From assembly GCF_002086695.1 (NCBI RefSeq), contig NZ_MVIH01000001.1, positions 124,001 to 188,000 of the forward strand: a stretch of DNA of 64,000 bases, given 5' to 3'. This DNA is from Mycolicibacterium rhodesiae. GTDB taxonomy: Bacteria; Actinomycetota; Actinomycetes; Mycobacteriales; Mycobacteriaceae. Position 1 is the first letter of the stretch. Each line of letters opens with the position of its first letter. Of this stretch, positions 36,155 to 43,977 are shown piece by piece. A program made the position numbers and the translations under genes. The notes beneath the pieces were generated by a model. It was not told the origin of the DNA and searched no databases. It worked only from the letters and a program-made list of their open reading frames with translations.

Positions 36155-36862
36155 GTGACCCAGTCCTCGCTCACCGTCGGGTACGTCCCCGGAGCGACGC
36201 CTGCGAAGTGGGTGCGGACCTGGGCGCAGCGGCATCCCAATGTTCGGCTGACGCTGTGCGCCGTCACTGCGGCGGACGCGCCCGCCGAGGTGCGGGACGG
36301 GACCGTCGATGTCGCGTTGCTGCGCCCGTCGGCCGAGACCTCAGGGTTGTCCGTCATCCCGCTCTACGCGGAGACGACGGTGGCCGTGGTGCCGACCGAT
36401 CATCTTCTGAGCGCCGCCGACGAGATCACCGCGGCCGACCTCACCGACGAGCCGATCCTGCTGCCACTCGACGACGTCGTCGCCTGGGCCGACGCCCCGG
36501 GGATGCCCATCGACCACCGCCCGGAAACCACCGAGGCCGCAATGGAACTCGCCGCCGCAGGATTGGGTGTGTTGATCGTCCCGCAGTCGCTGGCTCGGCT
36601 GTACCACCGCCGCGACCTCACGTATCGCCCTATCGCCGACGCACCGACTTGTCCAGTGGCGCTTGCCTTCCCGGCGGGACAACCATCGGCGTTGGTCGAG
36701 GAGTTCACCGGGATAGTGCGGGGACGCAAGCCGAGTTCGTCACGCGGGCAGGCGCAGCCGGCTCCGAAACGCACCGCGCGGGAGAAGACGCTTGCCAAGC
36801 AAGCCGCCCGCGCTGCCGCCGGGAAGGTCGCCAGTAAGCCGGGCAAGCGGCGGCGGCCTTAA
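36155..36862 (+). CDS. LysR-type substrate-binding domain protein lacking a DNA-binding domain
   Basis: A 235-residue protein that begins directly with the LysR effector domain (LTVGYVPGATPAKWVRTWAQRHPNVRL, and [19 protein letters not shown]). The usual 60-residue winged HTH is absent, and there is no room for it upstream, because DUF5997 starts 28 bp away on the other strand. The last 50 residues are Lys/Arg/Ala-rich (REKTLAKQAARAAAGKVA). It may sense a ligand and act through a partner. GTG start. Confidence 0.85.
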   Translation: MTQSSLTVGYVPGATPAKWVRTWAQRHPNVRLTLCAVTAADAPAEVRDGTVDVALLRPSAETSGLSVIPLYAETTVAVVPTDHLLSAADEITAADLTDEPILLPLDDVVAWADAPGMPIDHRPETTEAAMELAAAGLGVLIVPQSLARLYHRRDLTYRPIADAPTCPVALAFPAGQPSALVEEFTGIVRGRKPSSSRGQAQPAPKRTAREKTLAKQAARAAAGKVASKPGKRRRP

Positions 36863-36918
36863 CCGTCGTGTGACGCCTTTTTACCTGGTCAACACATCTG
36901 CTCCGCGATACTCGAGCC

Positions 36919-37806
36919 ATGACCGTGCTCACGCATGTTCCGGCCACCACCTCCCCGGCGGACCTTGCCGACCATCTGCGCCGCGACGGCTACGTGATCG
37001 TCGACAACCTGGTTCCGGAGTCCGTGATGGACACGATCGGTGACGAACTGGCCCCCTACCTCGACGCGACACCGATGGGCTACAACGCGATGATCGGGCG
37101 CAAGACCCGGCGCACCGGTGCGCTGATCGCCCGCTCGCCGGCCTGCCGCACCCTGATTCAGAACCCGTCCATCCTCGGTGTGTGCCAGGATTTTCTCGGC
37201 CACGCCAGCGCATTTCAGCTGATGCTCACCCAGGTGATCTCGATCGAGCCGGGCGAAACCGATCAGTCGCTGCACCGCGACCAGAACGCCTTCGACTTCT
37301 ACCCATTCCCCGACGACTATCACGTGCAGTGCAACACCTTGTGGGCGATGACCGACTACACCGCCGAGATGGGCGCCACCCGCGTGGTGCCGGGAAGTCA
37401 GGTCGGCGACAAGAAGCCGACGGACTACGGCGACGACGAGTGCCTGCAGGCCGAGATGTCGCGCGGTTCGGTGCTGCTCTACTCCGGCAAGATCGTGCAC
37501 AGCGGTGCCGCGAACCGCAGTGATCAGGTCCGCCGCGCCATCAACGTGAATTACTGTGTCGGCTGGGTCCGTCAGGAGGAGAACCAATTCCTCTCAGTGC
37601 CAATGGAAGTCGCCCGTGAGCTCGATGATGATCTGCTGAAGCTGATCGGCTATCAAGAGGGCGCGTGGGCCATGGGGTACTTCCGGGACTTCGAGGACCC
37701 GTTGCGCGCGATCCGCGGTGACCGTGTCGGCTACGGATTCGACGCGGCCAAGCTCACCGGTGATGCGGGCGCGGCATTCGCCGACCAGCTCACCCACAGT
37801 GAGTGA
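36919..37806 (+). CDS. Phytanoyl-CoA dioxygenase (PhyH) family protein
   Basis: A 295-residue Fe(II)/2-oxoglutarate oxygenase. The HxD pair is LHRDQNAF (about residues 118-121) and the distal His is in KIVHSGAANRSDQVRRAINVNY (near 194), with the 2-oxoglutarate Arg. It would hydroxylate an unknown small molecule or lipid. A GATACT -10-like hexamer ends about six bases before the ATG, suggesting a leaderless transcript. Starts an accessory run of oxygenases. Confidence 0.88.
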   Translation: MTVLTHVPATTSPADLADHLRRDGYVIVDNLVPESVMDTIGDELAPYLDATPMGYNAMIGRKTRRTGALIARSPACRTLIQNPSILGVCQDFLGHASAFQLMLTQVISIEPGETDQSLHRDQNAFDFYPFPDDYHVQCNTLWAMTDYTAEMGATRVVPGSQVGDKKPTDYGDDECLQAEMSRGSVLLYSGKIVHSGAANRSDQVRRAINVNYCVGWVRQEENQFLSVPMEVARELDDDLLKLIGYQEGAWAMGYFRDFEDPLRAIRGDRVGYGFDAAKLTGDAGAAFADQLTHSE

Positions 37807-37833
37807 CGCTGCGCCCTGCGGTTAACTAGACCT

Positions 37834-38703
37834 ATGTCCGCACTGATGCCGGCCGCGTTCATCGGGCACGGCAGCCCGATGAACGCCCTGGAGCTCAACC
37901 GCTACACGTCGGCATGGCGGGCGTTCGGCCGGTCGGTGCTCGGCTCGTTCGGCAGCCCGCGGGCGATCCTCGTCGTCAGTGCGCACTGGTACATCAACGC
38001 CACGGCGGTCACCGCGATGGCGGTGCCGCGGACCATCCACGATTTCTACGGCTTTCCCACGGAACTCTTCGATGTGCAGTACCCGGCACCGGGTCTGCCG
38101 GAACTTGCCGACGAGATCGCCGACGTCGTCGAGCCGACCTGGGTGGGCGCCCACGTCGACAGCTGGGGGATCGACCACGGGACCTGGTCGGTGCTCGTGC
38201 ATGCCTTCCCGGAGGCATCGGTGCCCGTCGTGCAATTGGCCATCAACGCCTACAAGCCGCTGGAGTATCACCTGGCGCTGGGCGCCAAACTGGCGAAGCT
38301 GCGCGAGCGCGGTGTGCTGATCCTGGGGTCGGGCAACGTCGTCCACAATCTTGGTGGCATGGACCCGACGTTGGAAGACAAAGCTTTTGATTGGGCCCAG
38401 CGGTTCGATGACGACGCGCGGGCGCAGGTGCTGGCCGACCCCAGCGACGCGGTCCGGCTACGCGAACACGGTGACTACGCGGCCGCGGTGCCGACCCCGC
38501 ATCATTTCCTGCCCCTACTCTATTTCGCGGGACTGGCTGCCGCGAGCGGTGATCGAGCCGAGGTGCTGACTGACGGGTGCGCCTACGGATCCTTATCGAT
38601 GACGTCGTACACCCTCGGCGTCGACGGCCTACCCACCGCGGATGACGGTGACGGTGCGGCGGCACCGGCCAGCGGCGTGCCTGTGGACGAATCCAACATC
38701 TAG
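37834..38703 (+). CDS. DODA-type extradiol ring-cleavage dioxygenase family protein
   Basis: A 289-residue LigB/YgiD-type protein: MPAAFIGHGSPMNALE, SAHWYINATAVT, WGIDHGTWSVLVHAFPEA and GSGNVVHNLG supply the conserved His residues that hold the metal. Family members cleave catechols such as DOPA (4,5-extradiol). TAACTA six bases before the ATG suggests another leaderless start. 27 bp after the PhyH gene. Confidence 0.88.
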   Translation: MSALMPAAFIGHGSPMNALELNRYTSAWRAFGRSVLGSFGSPRAILVVSAHWYINATAVTAMAVPRTIHDFYGFPTELFDVQYPAPGLPELADEIADVVEPTWVGAHVDSWGIDHGTWSVLVHAFPEASVPVVQLAINAYKPLEYHLALGAKLAKLRERGVLILGSGNVVHNLGGMDPTLEDKAFDWAQRFDDDARAQVLADPSDAVRLREHGDYAAAVPTPHHFLPLLYFAGLAAASGDRAEVLTDGCAYGSLSMTSYTLGVDGLPTADDGDGAAAPASGVPVDESNI

Positions 38704-38706
38704 TCG

Positions 38707-38722
38707 ATCTACACCCGTAGAC
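38707..38722. promoter_or_regulatory. TetR-regulon operator, site 1
   Basis: ATCTAC-ACCC-GTAGAC, five-base perfect arms, overlapping the -10-like TAGACT at 38718-38723 of the NIPSNAP-TetR operon. Same pattern as two sites at 39638 and 39663. Confidence 0.6.
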
Positions 38723-38729
38723 TTGCTGC

Positions 38730-39044
38730 GTGATGGAGTTGCGGACCTATACGTTGGCTGACGCGGCCGCTCTGGAGAGCTACGTTGCGGAGTTTTGGCC
38801 ACGCCACATTCGCACGTTGCGCCGGTACGGCATCACCGTGCATGGCGTGTGGACCGAACCTGCGGCGCGAGAGTTCCGCGTCATGGCGCTTGTCGGTTAT
38901 TCGGGCGACGATCCCCGCGCCCTGGCCGAGAGTTATCGCAGCAGTGATGACTTCGTCGAAGACCACCGGCAGTTCGACCCGGCGCTCATCGTCGCGACCC
39001 ACACGCAAACGCTTCAACCAATTACGAGTTCCCCGCTGCAGTAA
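38730..39044 (+). CDS. NIPSNAP family protein
   Basis: A 104-residue ferredoxin-fold protein: MELRTYTLADAAALESYV, FWPRHIRTLRRYGITVHGVWTE and a SSDDFVEDHRQF helix. NIPSNAP/ABM-like domains are found with catabolic enzymes; role here unknown. The GTG at 38730 (or ATG at 38733) lies seven bases after TAGACT, so the message is probably leaderless. Operon with the TetR gene 14 bp downstream. Confidence 0.82.
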   Translation: MMELRTYTLADAAALESYVAEFWPRHIRTLRRYGITVHGVWTEPAAREFRVMALVGYSGDDPRALAESYRSSDDFVEDHRQFDPALIVATHTQTLQPITSSPLQ

Positions 39045-39058
39045 CGGAGGAGATCCCC

Positions 39059-39628
39059 ATGGCCACATCCCCGCCACCTACGCGCAATGCGGCGGCGACC
39101 CGCGACGCGATCTTGCGCTCCGCGATCGAAAACTTCGCCCGCGCGGGGTATGACGGCGTCGGAGTCCGCCAGATCGCACAGGATGCTGGTGTCACCGCCA
39201 TGTTGGTGAACAGATACTTCGGCTCGAAGGAGGGGCTGTTCGCTGAGGCGGTCGAAACATCTTTCGCCACACCAGTGTTCATCGGTGAGCAGTCTGACGA
39301 CCTCGTCGGCGACATCGTCAAGGTGCTGGTGGCAAAGAGCGGGCCCCATGAAGAAGCGCCGCAGCCGTTCTTGATCATGGTGAGATCGGCATCAAGTCCG
39401 GTCGCCACGGCGATCGTGCGGGCCGCCATTGAACGCCACGTCGGTGCGCGCTTGGCACGTCAACTCGACTCGCCCGATAGAAAACTACGCAGCGAGATCC
39501 TGCTCGCTGTGATCGGCGGAATGTTGATGATGCGCGGGGTGGTCGGGACCCGCGCCCTCAGCAAGGGCAAGGCCGCCGATATCGCACGCGTGCTGGAACC
39601 GATGATCGCTGCGCTCGTCGGGAATTAA
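39059..39628 (+). CDS. TetR/AcrR family regulator
   Basis: A 189-residue regulator with HTH GVRQIAQDAGVTAMLVNRYFGSKEGLF at about residues 36-62. GGAGGAG precedes the ATG. It is followed by the SDR pair and flanked by three near-identical 16-bp palindromes, so it likely represses both its own operon and the SDR operon. Confidence 0.9.
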   Translation: MATSPPPTRNAAATRDAILRSAIENFARAGYDGVGVRQIAQDAGVTAMLVNRYFGSKEGLFAEAVETSFATPVFIGEQSDDLVGDIVKVLVAKSGPHEEAPQPFLIMVRSASSPVATAIVRAAIERHVGARLARQLDSPDRKLRSEILLAVIGGMLMMRGVVGTRALSKGKAADIARVLEPMIAALVGN

Positions 39629-39637
39629 GCCGACTAA

Positions 39638-39678
39638 GTCTACGTTCGTATACACGTCGCTGGTATACAGGTGTAGAC
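39638..39678. promoter_or_regulatory. TetR-regulon operators, sites 2 and 3
   Basis: Two palindromes in tandem: GTCTAC-N4-GTATAC at 39638-39653 and GTATAC-N4-GTAGAC at 39663-39678. The whole 41-bp block is itself an inverted repeat about its centre. It sits 13 bp before the SDR start. Confidence 0.7.
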
Positions 39679-39690
39679 AAGGAGGCCGTT

Positions 39691-40482
39691 GTGGATCTGG
39701 GATTGGCCAACAAGCGGGCGCTGGTCACCGGCTCGAGCACGGGACTCGGCCGCGCGATCGCTGAGATGCTGGCCGCGGAGGGGGCCTCGGTGGTGGTGCA
39801 CGGACGCGACGCCGACCGAACCGACGCCGTGGTCGCCGCCATCCGCGCGGACCACGGCGATGCCGTCGCCGTACTCGGTGATCTCGCGACCGACGAGGGA
39901 GCTGCCGCCGTTGCGCAGGCAGCCGGGGACATCGACATCCTGGTCAACAATGCCGGCTACTACGACGGTGCGTCCTGGGCGGACCTTTCCACCGAGGAAT
40001 GGACACGAATCCACCAGATCAACGTCGTCTCGGTCGTGCGGATGATTTCTCACGTGGTCCCCGGCATGCGCCGACGGGGCTGGGGCAGGGTCATCCAGAT
40101 CGGCGGCGGTCTTGCCCTACAACCGGTCGCGGAGCAGCCGCACTACAGCGCCACCCTCGCCGCTCGTCACAACCTGACGGTGTCACTCGCGCGGGACTTG
40201 TCCGGCACCGGCGTCACAGCCAACATCGTCGCCCCGGGAGCGATCCTCACCGACAGCACCCGAGACATGGTGTTGCAGGCTGCTACCGCCAACGGCTGGG
40301 GACCGACGTGGGCTGATATCGAAAAGGCCGCGGCGACAACGTGGTTCCCCAACGACATCGGCCGGCTCGGACGGCCTGAGGAGATCGCGGCCGCCGTGTG
40401 CTTCCTCGCCAGTGCGCACGCCGACTACATCAGCGGCGCCGATCTACGCGTCGACGGCGGCACCATCCGCAACGTCAGCTGA
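39691..40482 (+). CDS. SDR family oxidoreductase
   Basis: A 263-residue SDR with GSSTGLGRAIAEMLAAEGASVVVHGR, NNAGYYDGA, and YSATLAARHNLT: here the active-site Lys of YxxxK is Arg-shifted (YSATLAA), so the catalytic motif departs from the standard YxxxK. Ending ISGADLRVDGGTIRNVS is typical. GTG start behind the double operator. Substrate unknown; the odd YxxxK needs care when predicting activity. Confidence 0.87.
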   Translation: MDLGLANKRALVTGSSTGLGRAIAEMLAAEGASVVVHGRDADRTDAVVAAIRADHGDAVAVLGDLATDEGAAAVAQAAGDIDILVNNAGYYDGASWADLSTEEWTRIHQINVVSVVRMISHVVPGMRRRGWGRVIQIGGGLALQPVAEQPHYSATLAARHNLTVSLARDLSGTGVTANIVAPGAILTDSTRDMVLQAATANGWGPTWADIEKAAATTWFPNDIGRLGRPEEIAAAVCFLASAHADYISGADLRVDGGTIRNVS

Positions 40483-40512
40483 AACCCACCACTGCAACGA
40501 AAGGTCATCATC

Positions 40513-41373
40513 ATGTCGCACGTCATTCTCATCTCCGGAGCATCTCGCGGACTCGGACGCGCCATCGCCGAGGCGGCCCTGACCGCCGGGCATCGCGTCG
40601 TCGCGGGTGTTCGTTCCGCGACGTCGCTCGACGACCTCGCGGCTCGGGAACCCGAGCGTCTGGCCGTCGTCGAACTGGACGTCACCAACGACGAGCAGGT
40701 CCGCGCCGCCGTGGAAACCGCGATCGAGCGGTGGGGGCGCCTCGATGTTCTGGTCAACAATGCCGGATACGCCAATATGGCTGCCGCCGAAGACGTCGAT
40801 TTCGACGACTTTCGCGCACAGGTCGAGGCGAACTTCTTCGGTGTCGTCCGGCTCACCCAGGCCGTGCTGCCCATCATGCGTCGACAGGGTGCGGGCCATA
40901 TCGTCCAAATATCCTCGGTCGGTGGCCGATTGGCGCGGCCGGGGCTGGCCGCCTATCAGTCGTCCAAGTGGGCGGTCACCGGTTACTCCGGGGTCCTGGC
41001 CGAGGAGGTCGCCCCGCTCGGAATCAAGGTGAGCGTGCTCGAACCCGGCGGGATGCGCACCGATTGGTCGGGCTCGTCGATGCGCATCGCACCGGTCCGC
41101 CCTGAGTACGAAGCAACCGTGGGGGCTGCCGTTGAGCTGAGCCGGTCTGCGCACCTAGGTGCCAGCGATCCGGTGAAAGTCGCTGCGCTGGTTCTCGATA
41201 TCGTCGACATGGATGCCCCGCCGGCTCGGTTACTCGTCGGCCCCGATGCCTACCGTTACGCCACCGCTGCCGGCCGTGATCTGCTTGCCGCCGACGAACG
41301 CTACGAGGCGCTGAGTGTCTCGACGGCAGCAGACGACGCCACCGCGGATCAGCTCAATCCACTAGGCGCCTAG
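40513..41373 (+). CDS. SDR family oxidoreductase
   Basis: A 286-residue SDR with GASRGLGRAIAEAALTAGHRVVAGVR, NNAGYANM, and active site S...YQSSKWAVTGYSG near 150. It is of the longer 'classical' type with a C-terminal tail similar to retinol/17-beta-HSD-like enzymes. 30 bp after the previous SDR with GAAAGG as RBS, so the two form an operon. Stop overlaps the convergent SMI1-like gene (CTAG). Confidence 0.88.
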   Translation: MSHVILISGASRGLGRAIAEAALTAGHRVVAGVRSATSLDDLAAREPERLAVVELDVTNDEQVRAAVETAIERWGRLDVLVNNAGYANMAAAEDVDFDDFRAQVEANFFGVVRLTQAVLPIMRRQGAGHIVQISSVGGRLARPGLAAYQSSKWAVTGYSGVLAEEVAPLGIKVSVLEPGGMRTDWSGSSMRIAPVRPEYEATVGAAVELSRSAHLGASDPVKVAALVLDIVDMDAPPARLLVGPDAYRYATAAGRDLLAADERYEALSVSTAADDATADQLNPLGA

Positions 41374-41855
41374 CCGATCAGATCGGACCAGAACGGCACC
41401 GTCGGCGTCGACACCCGGGACGGATCAGGATTGATGTAGTCGAATATGTCTGCGGCGCAACAACTCACGTCGGTCTGATAGATCGACAGCACGGGGTGCC
41501 CGGACGTGCCGCGCCCCGCGGGAAGGTAGTGGTTCGCGTGCAGCGGCACCAGTTGCGGCACTCGCGCCAGGTGGTAGTTCGCACTGCGCAGCGCGTCCTT
41601 CATCCGGGCCGGGCGCACACCCCAGCCGTAACCCCAGAAGTCTCGCCATTCGACAGCGAACAGGATGCCGTCGACGGGCAGCCGCAATCGCTGGTGCAGA
41701 CTTCGGCGCGGCGCGCAGCGCCAGTCCGGCCACGAATCTCCAACGGGCAGACCAGAAGACAGAAAGGCTCGATGGTCGTCGGCAAACTCGAAGCCGAAGT
41801 CACCCTCGATCCGTGCCAGCTCCTCGTCGCTGAGGCCGGCCGCCGTCGTCACCAC
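41370..41855 (-). CDS. SMI1/KNR4-like domain protein
   Basis: A 161-residue protein. GLSDEELARIEGDFGFEFADDHRAFLSSGLPVG is the SMI1/KNR4-type opening, and LVPLHANHYLPAG with PVLSIYQTDV fits the later strands. These domains occur as immunity proteins of polymorphic toxins and as stand-alone proteins; no toxin gene is nearby. GTG start four bases after the reductase gene, so co-transcribed. Confidence 0.72.
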   Translation of the reverse strand: MVTTAAGLSDEELARIEGDFGFEFADDHRAFLSSGLPVGDSWPDWRCAPRRSLHQRLRLPVDGILFAVEWRDFWGYGWGVRPARMKDALRSANYHLARVPQLVPLHANHYLPAGRGTSGHPVLSIYQTDVSCCAADIFDYINPDPSRVSTPTVPFWSDLIG

Positions 41856-41859
41856 GGAA

Positions 41860-43041
41860 TCAGTACTTGTGCTGCGGTCCTTGGGCTTTCTTGTACAGCG
41901 CCTTGAGCATCGCGTCCCGGAAGGGGGCGTTGTCGATCAGCTTGATCCCGGCGTTGGCCACCTGCGGGTACCCCAGCAGCTTGTGGAAGTAGCGGCCGCG
42001 CTTGTACTCCCGGCCCCACGCGGCTTCCATGCGCTGCCCGTAGTTGGTGAAGTCGTCGGGCCCGCCGTTCTGCAGCGCCGCGATCGCGCACTCGCCGGCG
42101 GCCAGGCCTGACTCCAAGGCCTTCGAGATGCCCGCTCCGGAGGCCGGCTTTCCGGCGCCGAGAGAGTCACCGGTGAAGAGCACGCCGGGCCGCCACGGCG
42201 GCCACGCCGTGAAGCCCATCGGCAACCGCCAGGCCCGCACGCTCTTGTTCTTCTTGAGCTCCTCGATCGGCGGGAGTTCCCACTCAGGCGGAAGGGTGCG
42301 CAGGAAATCACCGAGAAACTGGGTGGCGTTGATCGACTGCCAGTTCTTGTAACTGTTGACGTAGCCGAGGCCGATGTTGAACACACCGTTGCCCATCGGG
42401 AACACCCAGCCGTAACCGGGCAGCTGATCGCCCTGGAACGCCAGCTTCAAATAGATGTCGAGACTGTCCGAGTCGGGCCGGTTGGCAGGCATCTCGGAGC
42501 GAATCGCGATCGCCGAGTAGCCGTTGTATTCGGAGTCGATCTTCAGCGCGCGCTTGATCGGGGAGTAGGCGCCGTCGGCGGCGATCACCGCGTCGCCGAA
42601 GACTTTCTCGCCGCTCTTTAGCACGACGCCGATGACACGGCCGCGCTCGTCGAGTTCCGGACCGGCGACCTCCGCGCCCTGGCGAACCGTCGCGCCCGCC
42701 GATTCGGCGTGCTTGAGCAGCAACGTGTCGAGATGCTCGCGACTGACGGTGTGGCCGTGGTCGGGCATCCCCGGGCGCTTGGGGAACGAAAGCTCCCACT
42801 GCGACGGGCTGAAGACCGTCACGCGGTTGACCCGGTGGAAAGTGTTGACCTCGTCAGCCAAGCCCATCTTCTGCAGGTAGCTCACGGCGCGGGCGGTCAG
42901 GCCGTCACCGCAGGGCTTGGCCCGCGGAAACTGCGCCTTGTCCAGCACCACCACTTTCGCGCCGGTCTGCGCGGCCTGCCACGCGGCCGCGGATCCTGAT
43001 GGCCCCCCGCCGGCTACCACCAGGTCGAATCGCTCGGTCAC
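41860..43041 (-). CDS. Geranylgeranyl reductase family flavoprotein (MenJ-like)
   Basis: A 393-residue FAD enzyme: FDLVVAGGGPSGSAAAWQAA, PRAKPCGDGLTARAV and the second FAD motif LFTGDSLGAGKPASGAGISKALESG. The family reduces isoprenoid double bonds; in mycobacteria MenJ (Rv0561c) reduces a menaquinone isoprene unit. The setting differs from that of menJ, so this may be a paralogue with another isoprenoid substrate. Followed at four bases by the SMI1-like gene. Confidence 0.85.
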   Translation of the reverse strand: MTERFDLVVAGGGPSGSAAAWQAAQTGAKVVVLDKAQFPRAKPCGDGLTARAVSYLQKMGLADEVNTFHRVNRVTVFSPSQWELSFPKRPGMPDHGHTVSREHLDTLLLKHAESAGATVRQGAEVAGPELDERGRVIGVVLKSGEKVFGDAVIAADGAYSPIKRALKIDSEYNGYSAIAIRSEMPANRPDSDSLDIYLKLAFQGDQLPGYGWVFPMGNGVFNIGLGYVNSYKNWQSINATQFLGDFLRTLPPEWELPPIEELKKNKSVRAWRLPMGFTAWPPWRPGVLFTGDSLGAGKPASGAGISKALESGLAAGECAIAALQNGGPDDFTNYGQRMEAAWGREYKRGRYFHKLLGYPQVANAGIKLIDNAPFRDAMLKALYKKAQGPQHKY

Positions 43042-43179
43042 TACGTCTCGTCTCGCTTCGATAATCGGATGCGACGATGCTATCGGAGATCGCCCACCCG
43101 CTCTGCCCGGCGATGGCCCGCGTCAGACCGATGTAATAGTCGTCACCCAAGGTCGGCCCTGGTCAGCCTGCGCTGCGGG

Positions 43180-43192
43180 TACAGTGCTTGAC
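43180..43192 (+). promoter_or_regulatory. -10 element for a leaderless TetR transcript
   Basis: TACAGT at 43180-43185, seven bases before the GTG at 43193. Supports that start over the long upstream open frame. Confidence 0.45.
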
Positions 43193-43930
43193 GTGCGCAG
43201 AGCGTCCAGATCGCGGTCGGGGTCCGAGCCCGGCAAGGTCGACGCGCGCAGTGAGCGCTGGCGGGAGCACCGCAAGAAGGTGCGCGCCGAGATCGTCGAC
43301 GCCGCATTCCGGTCGATCGACAAGCACGGCCCCGAGGTGAGCCTGCGCGAGATCGCCGAAGAGGCCGGCACCGCCAAGCCGAAGATCTACCGGCACTTCA
43401 CCGACAAGTCCGACCTGTTCCAGGCGATCGGCAAGCGGCTGCGCGACATGCTCTGGAGCGCGATTTTCTCGAACATCGACGCCGCCACCGACCCGATGAG
43501 GGAGGTCGTCCGCCGTGGCGTGGCCGAGTACGTCAACCTGGTCGAGCAGCACCCCAACGTGCTGCGATTCATGCTGCAGGGGCGGTTCCCGGAACAATCG
43601 GAGTCCACGCAGCGCGCGCTCAACGAGGGCCGCGAGATCACCATGGCGTTCGCCGACACGTTCAACAACGAGCTGCGTGGCATGCAGCTCGATCCCGCTG
43701 CGCTGCAACTGGCCGCGGCGGCTGCGTTCGGCGCGTGCTCGGCGGCCACCGACTGGTGGCTGGGTCCCGACCCGGACAGCCAGCGCAGGATGCCGACGGA
43801 CGAGTTCATCAATCACCTGACCACGATCATGCTCGGCACCGTCAACGGCACCGCTGACGTCCTGGGCGTCAACCTCGATCCGGACCGCCCGATTCACGAC
43901 GCCATGCAGCGCCGCGCCGCCGCCGGCTGA
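43193..43930 (+). CDS. TetR/AcrR family regulator
   Basis: A 245-residue regulator with HTH VSLREIAEEAGTAKPKIYRHFTDKSDLF at about residues 48-75. The GTG (VRRASRSRSG) gives the length I remember for Rv3050c. It precedes a flavin monooxygenase by 47 bp on the same strand, so it may control it. No clear palindrome was found between them. Confidence 0.88.
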   Translation: MRRASRSRSGSEPGKVDARSERWREHRKKVRAEIVDAAFRSIDKHGPEVSLREIAEEAGTAKPKIYRHFTDKSDLFQAIGKRLRDMLWSAIFSNIDAATDPMREVVRRGVAEYVNLVEQHPNVLRFMLQGRFPEQSESTQRALNEGREITMAFADTFNNELRGMQLDPAALQLAAAAAFGACSAATDWWLGPDPDSQRRMPTDEFINHLTTIMLGTVNGTADVLGVNLDPDRPIHDAMQRRAAAG

Positions 43931-43977
43931 GCGCCGGACATCTAGGCGATACCGACGGTATTGGGTACTTTGGTGGC

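Noticed and set aside
41370..41855. Toxin-immunity locus
   Set aside because: An SMI1-like domain alone is not enough; no toxin, RHS or WXG100 gene lies nearby.
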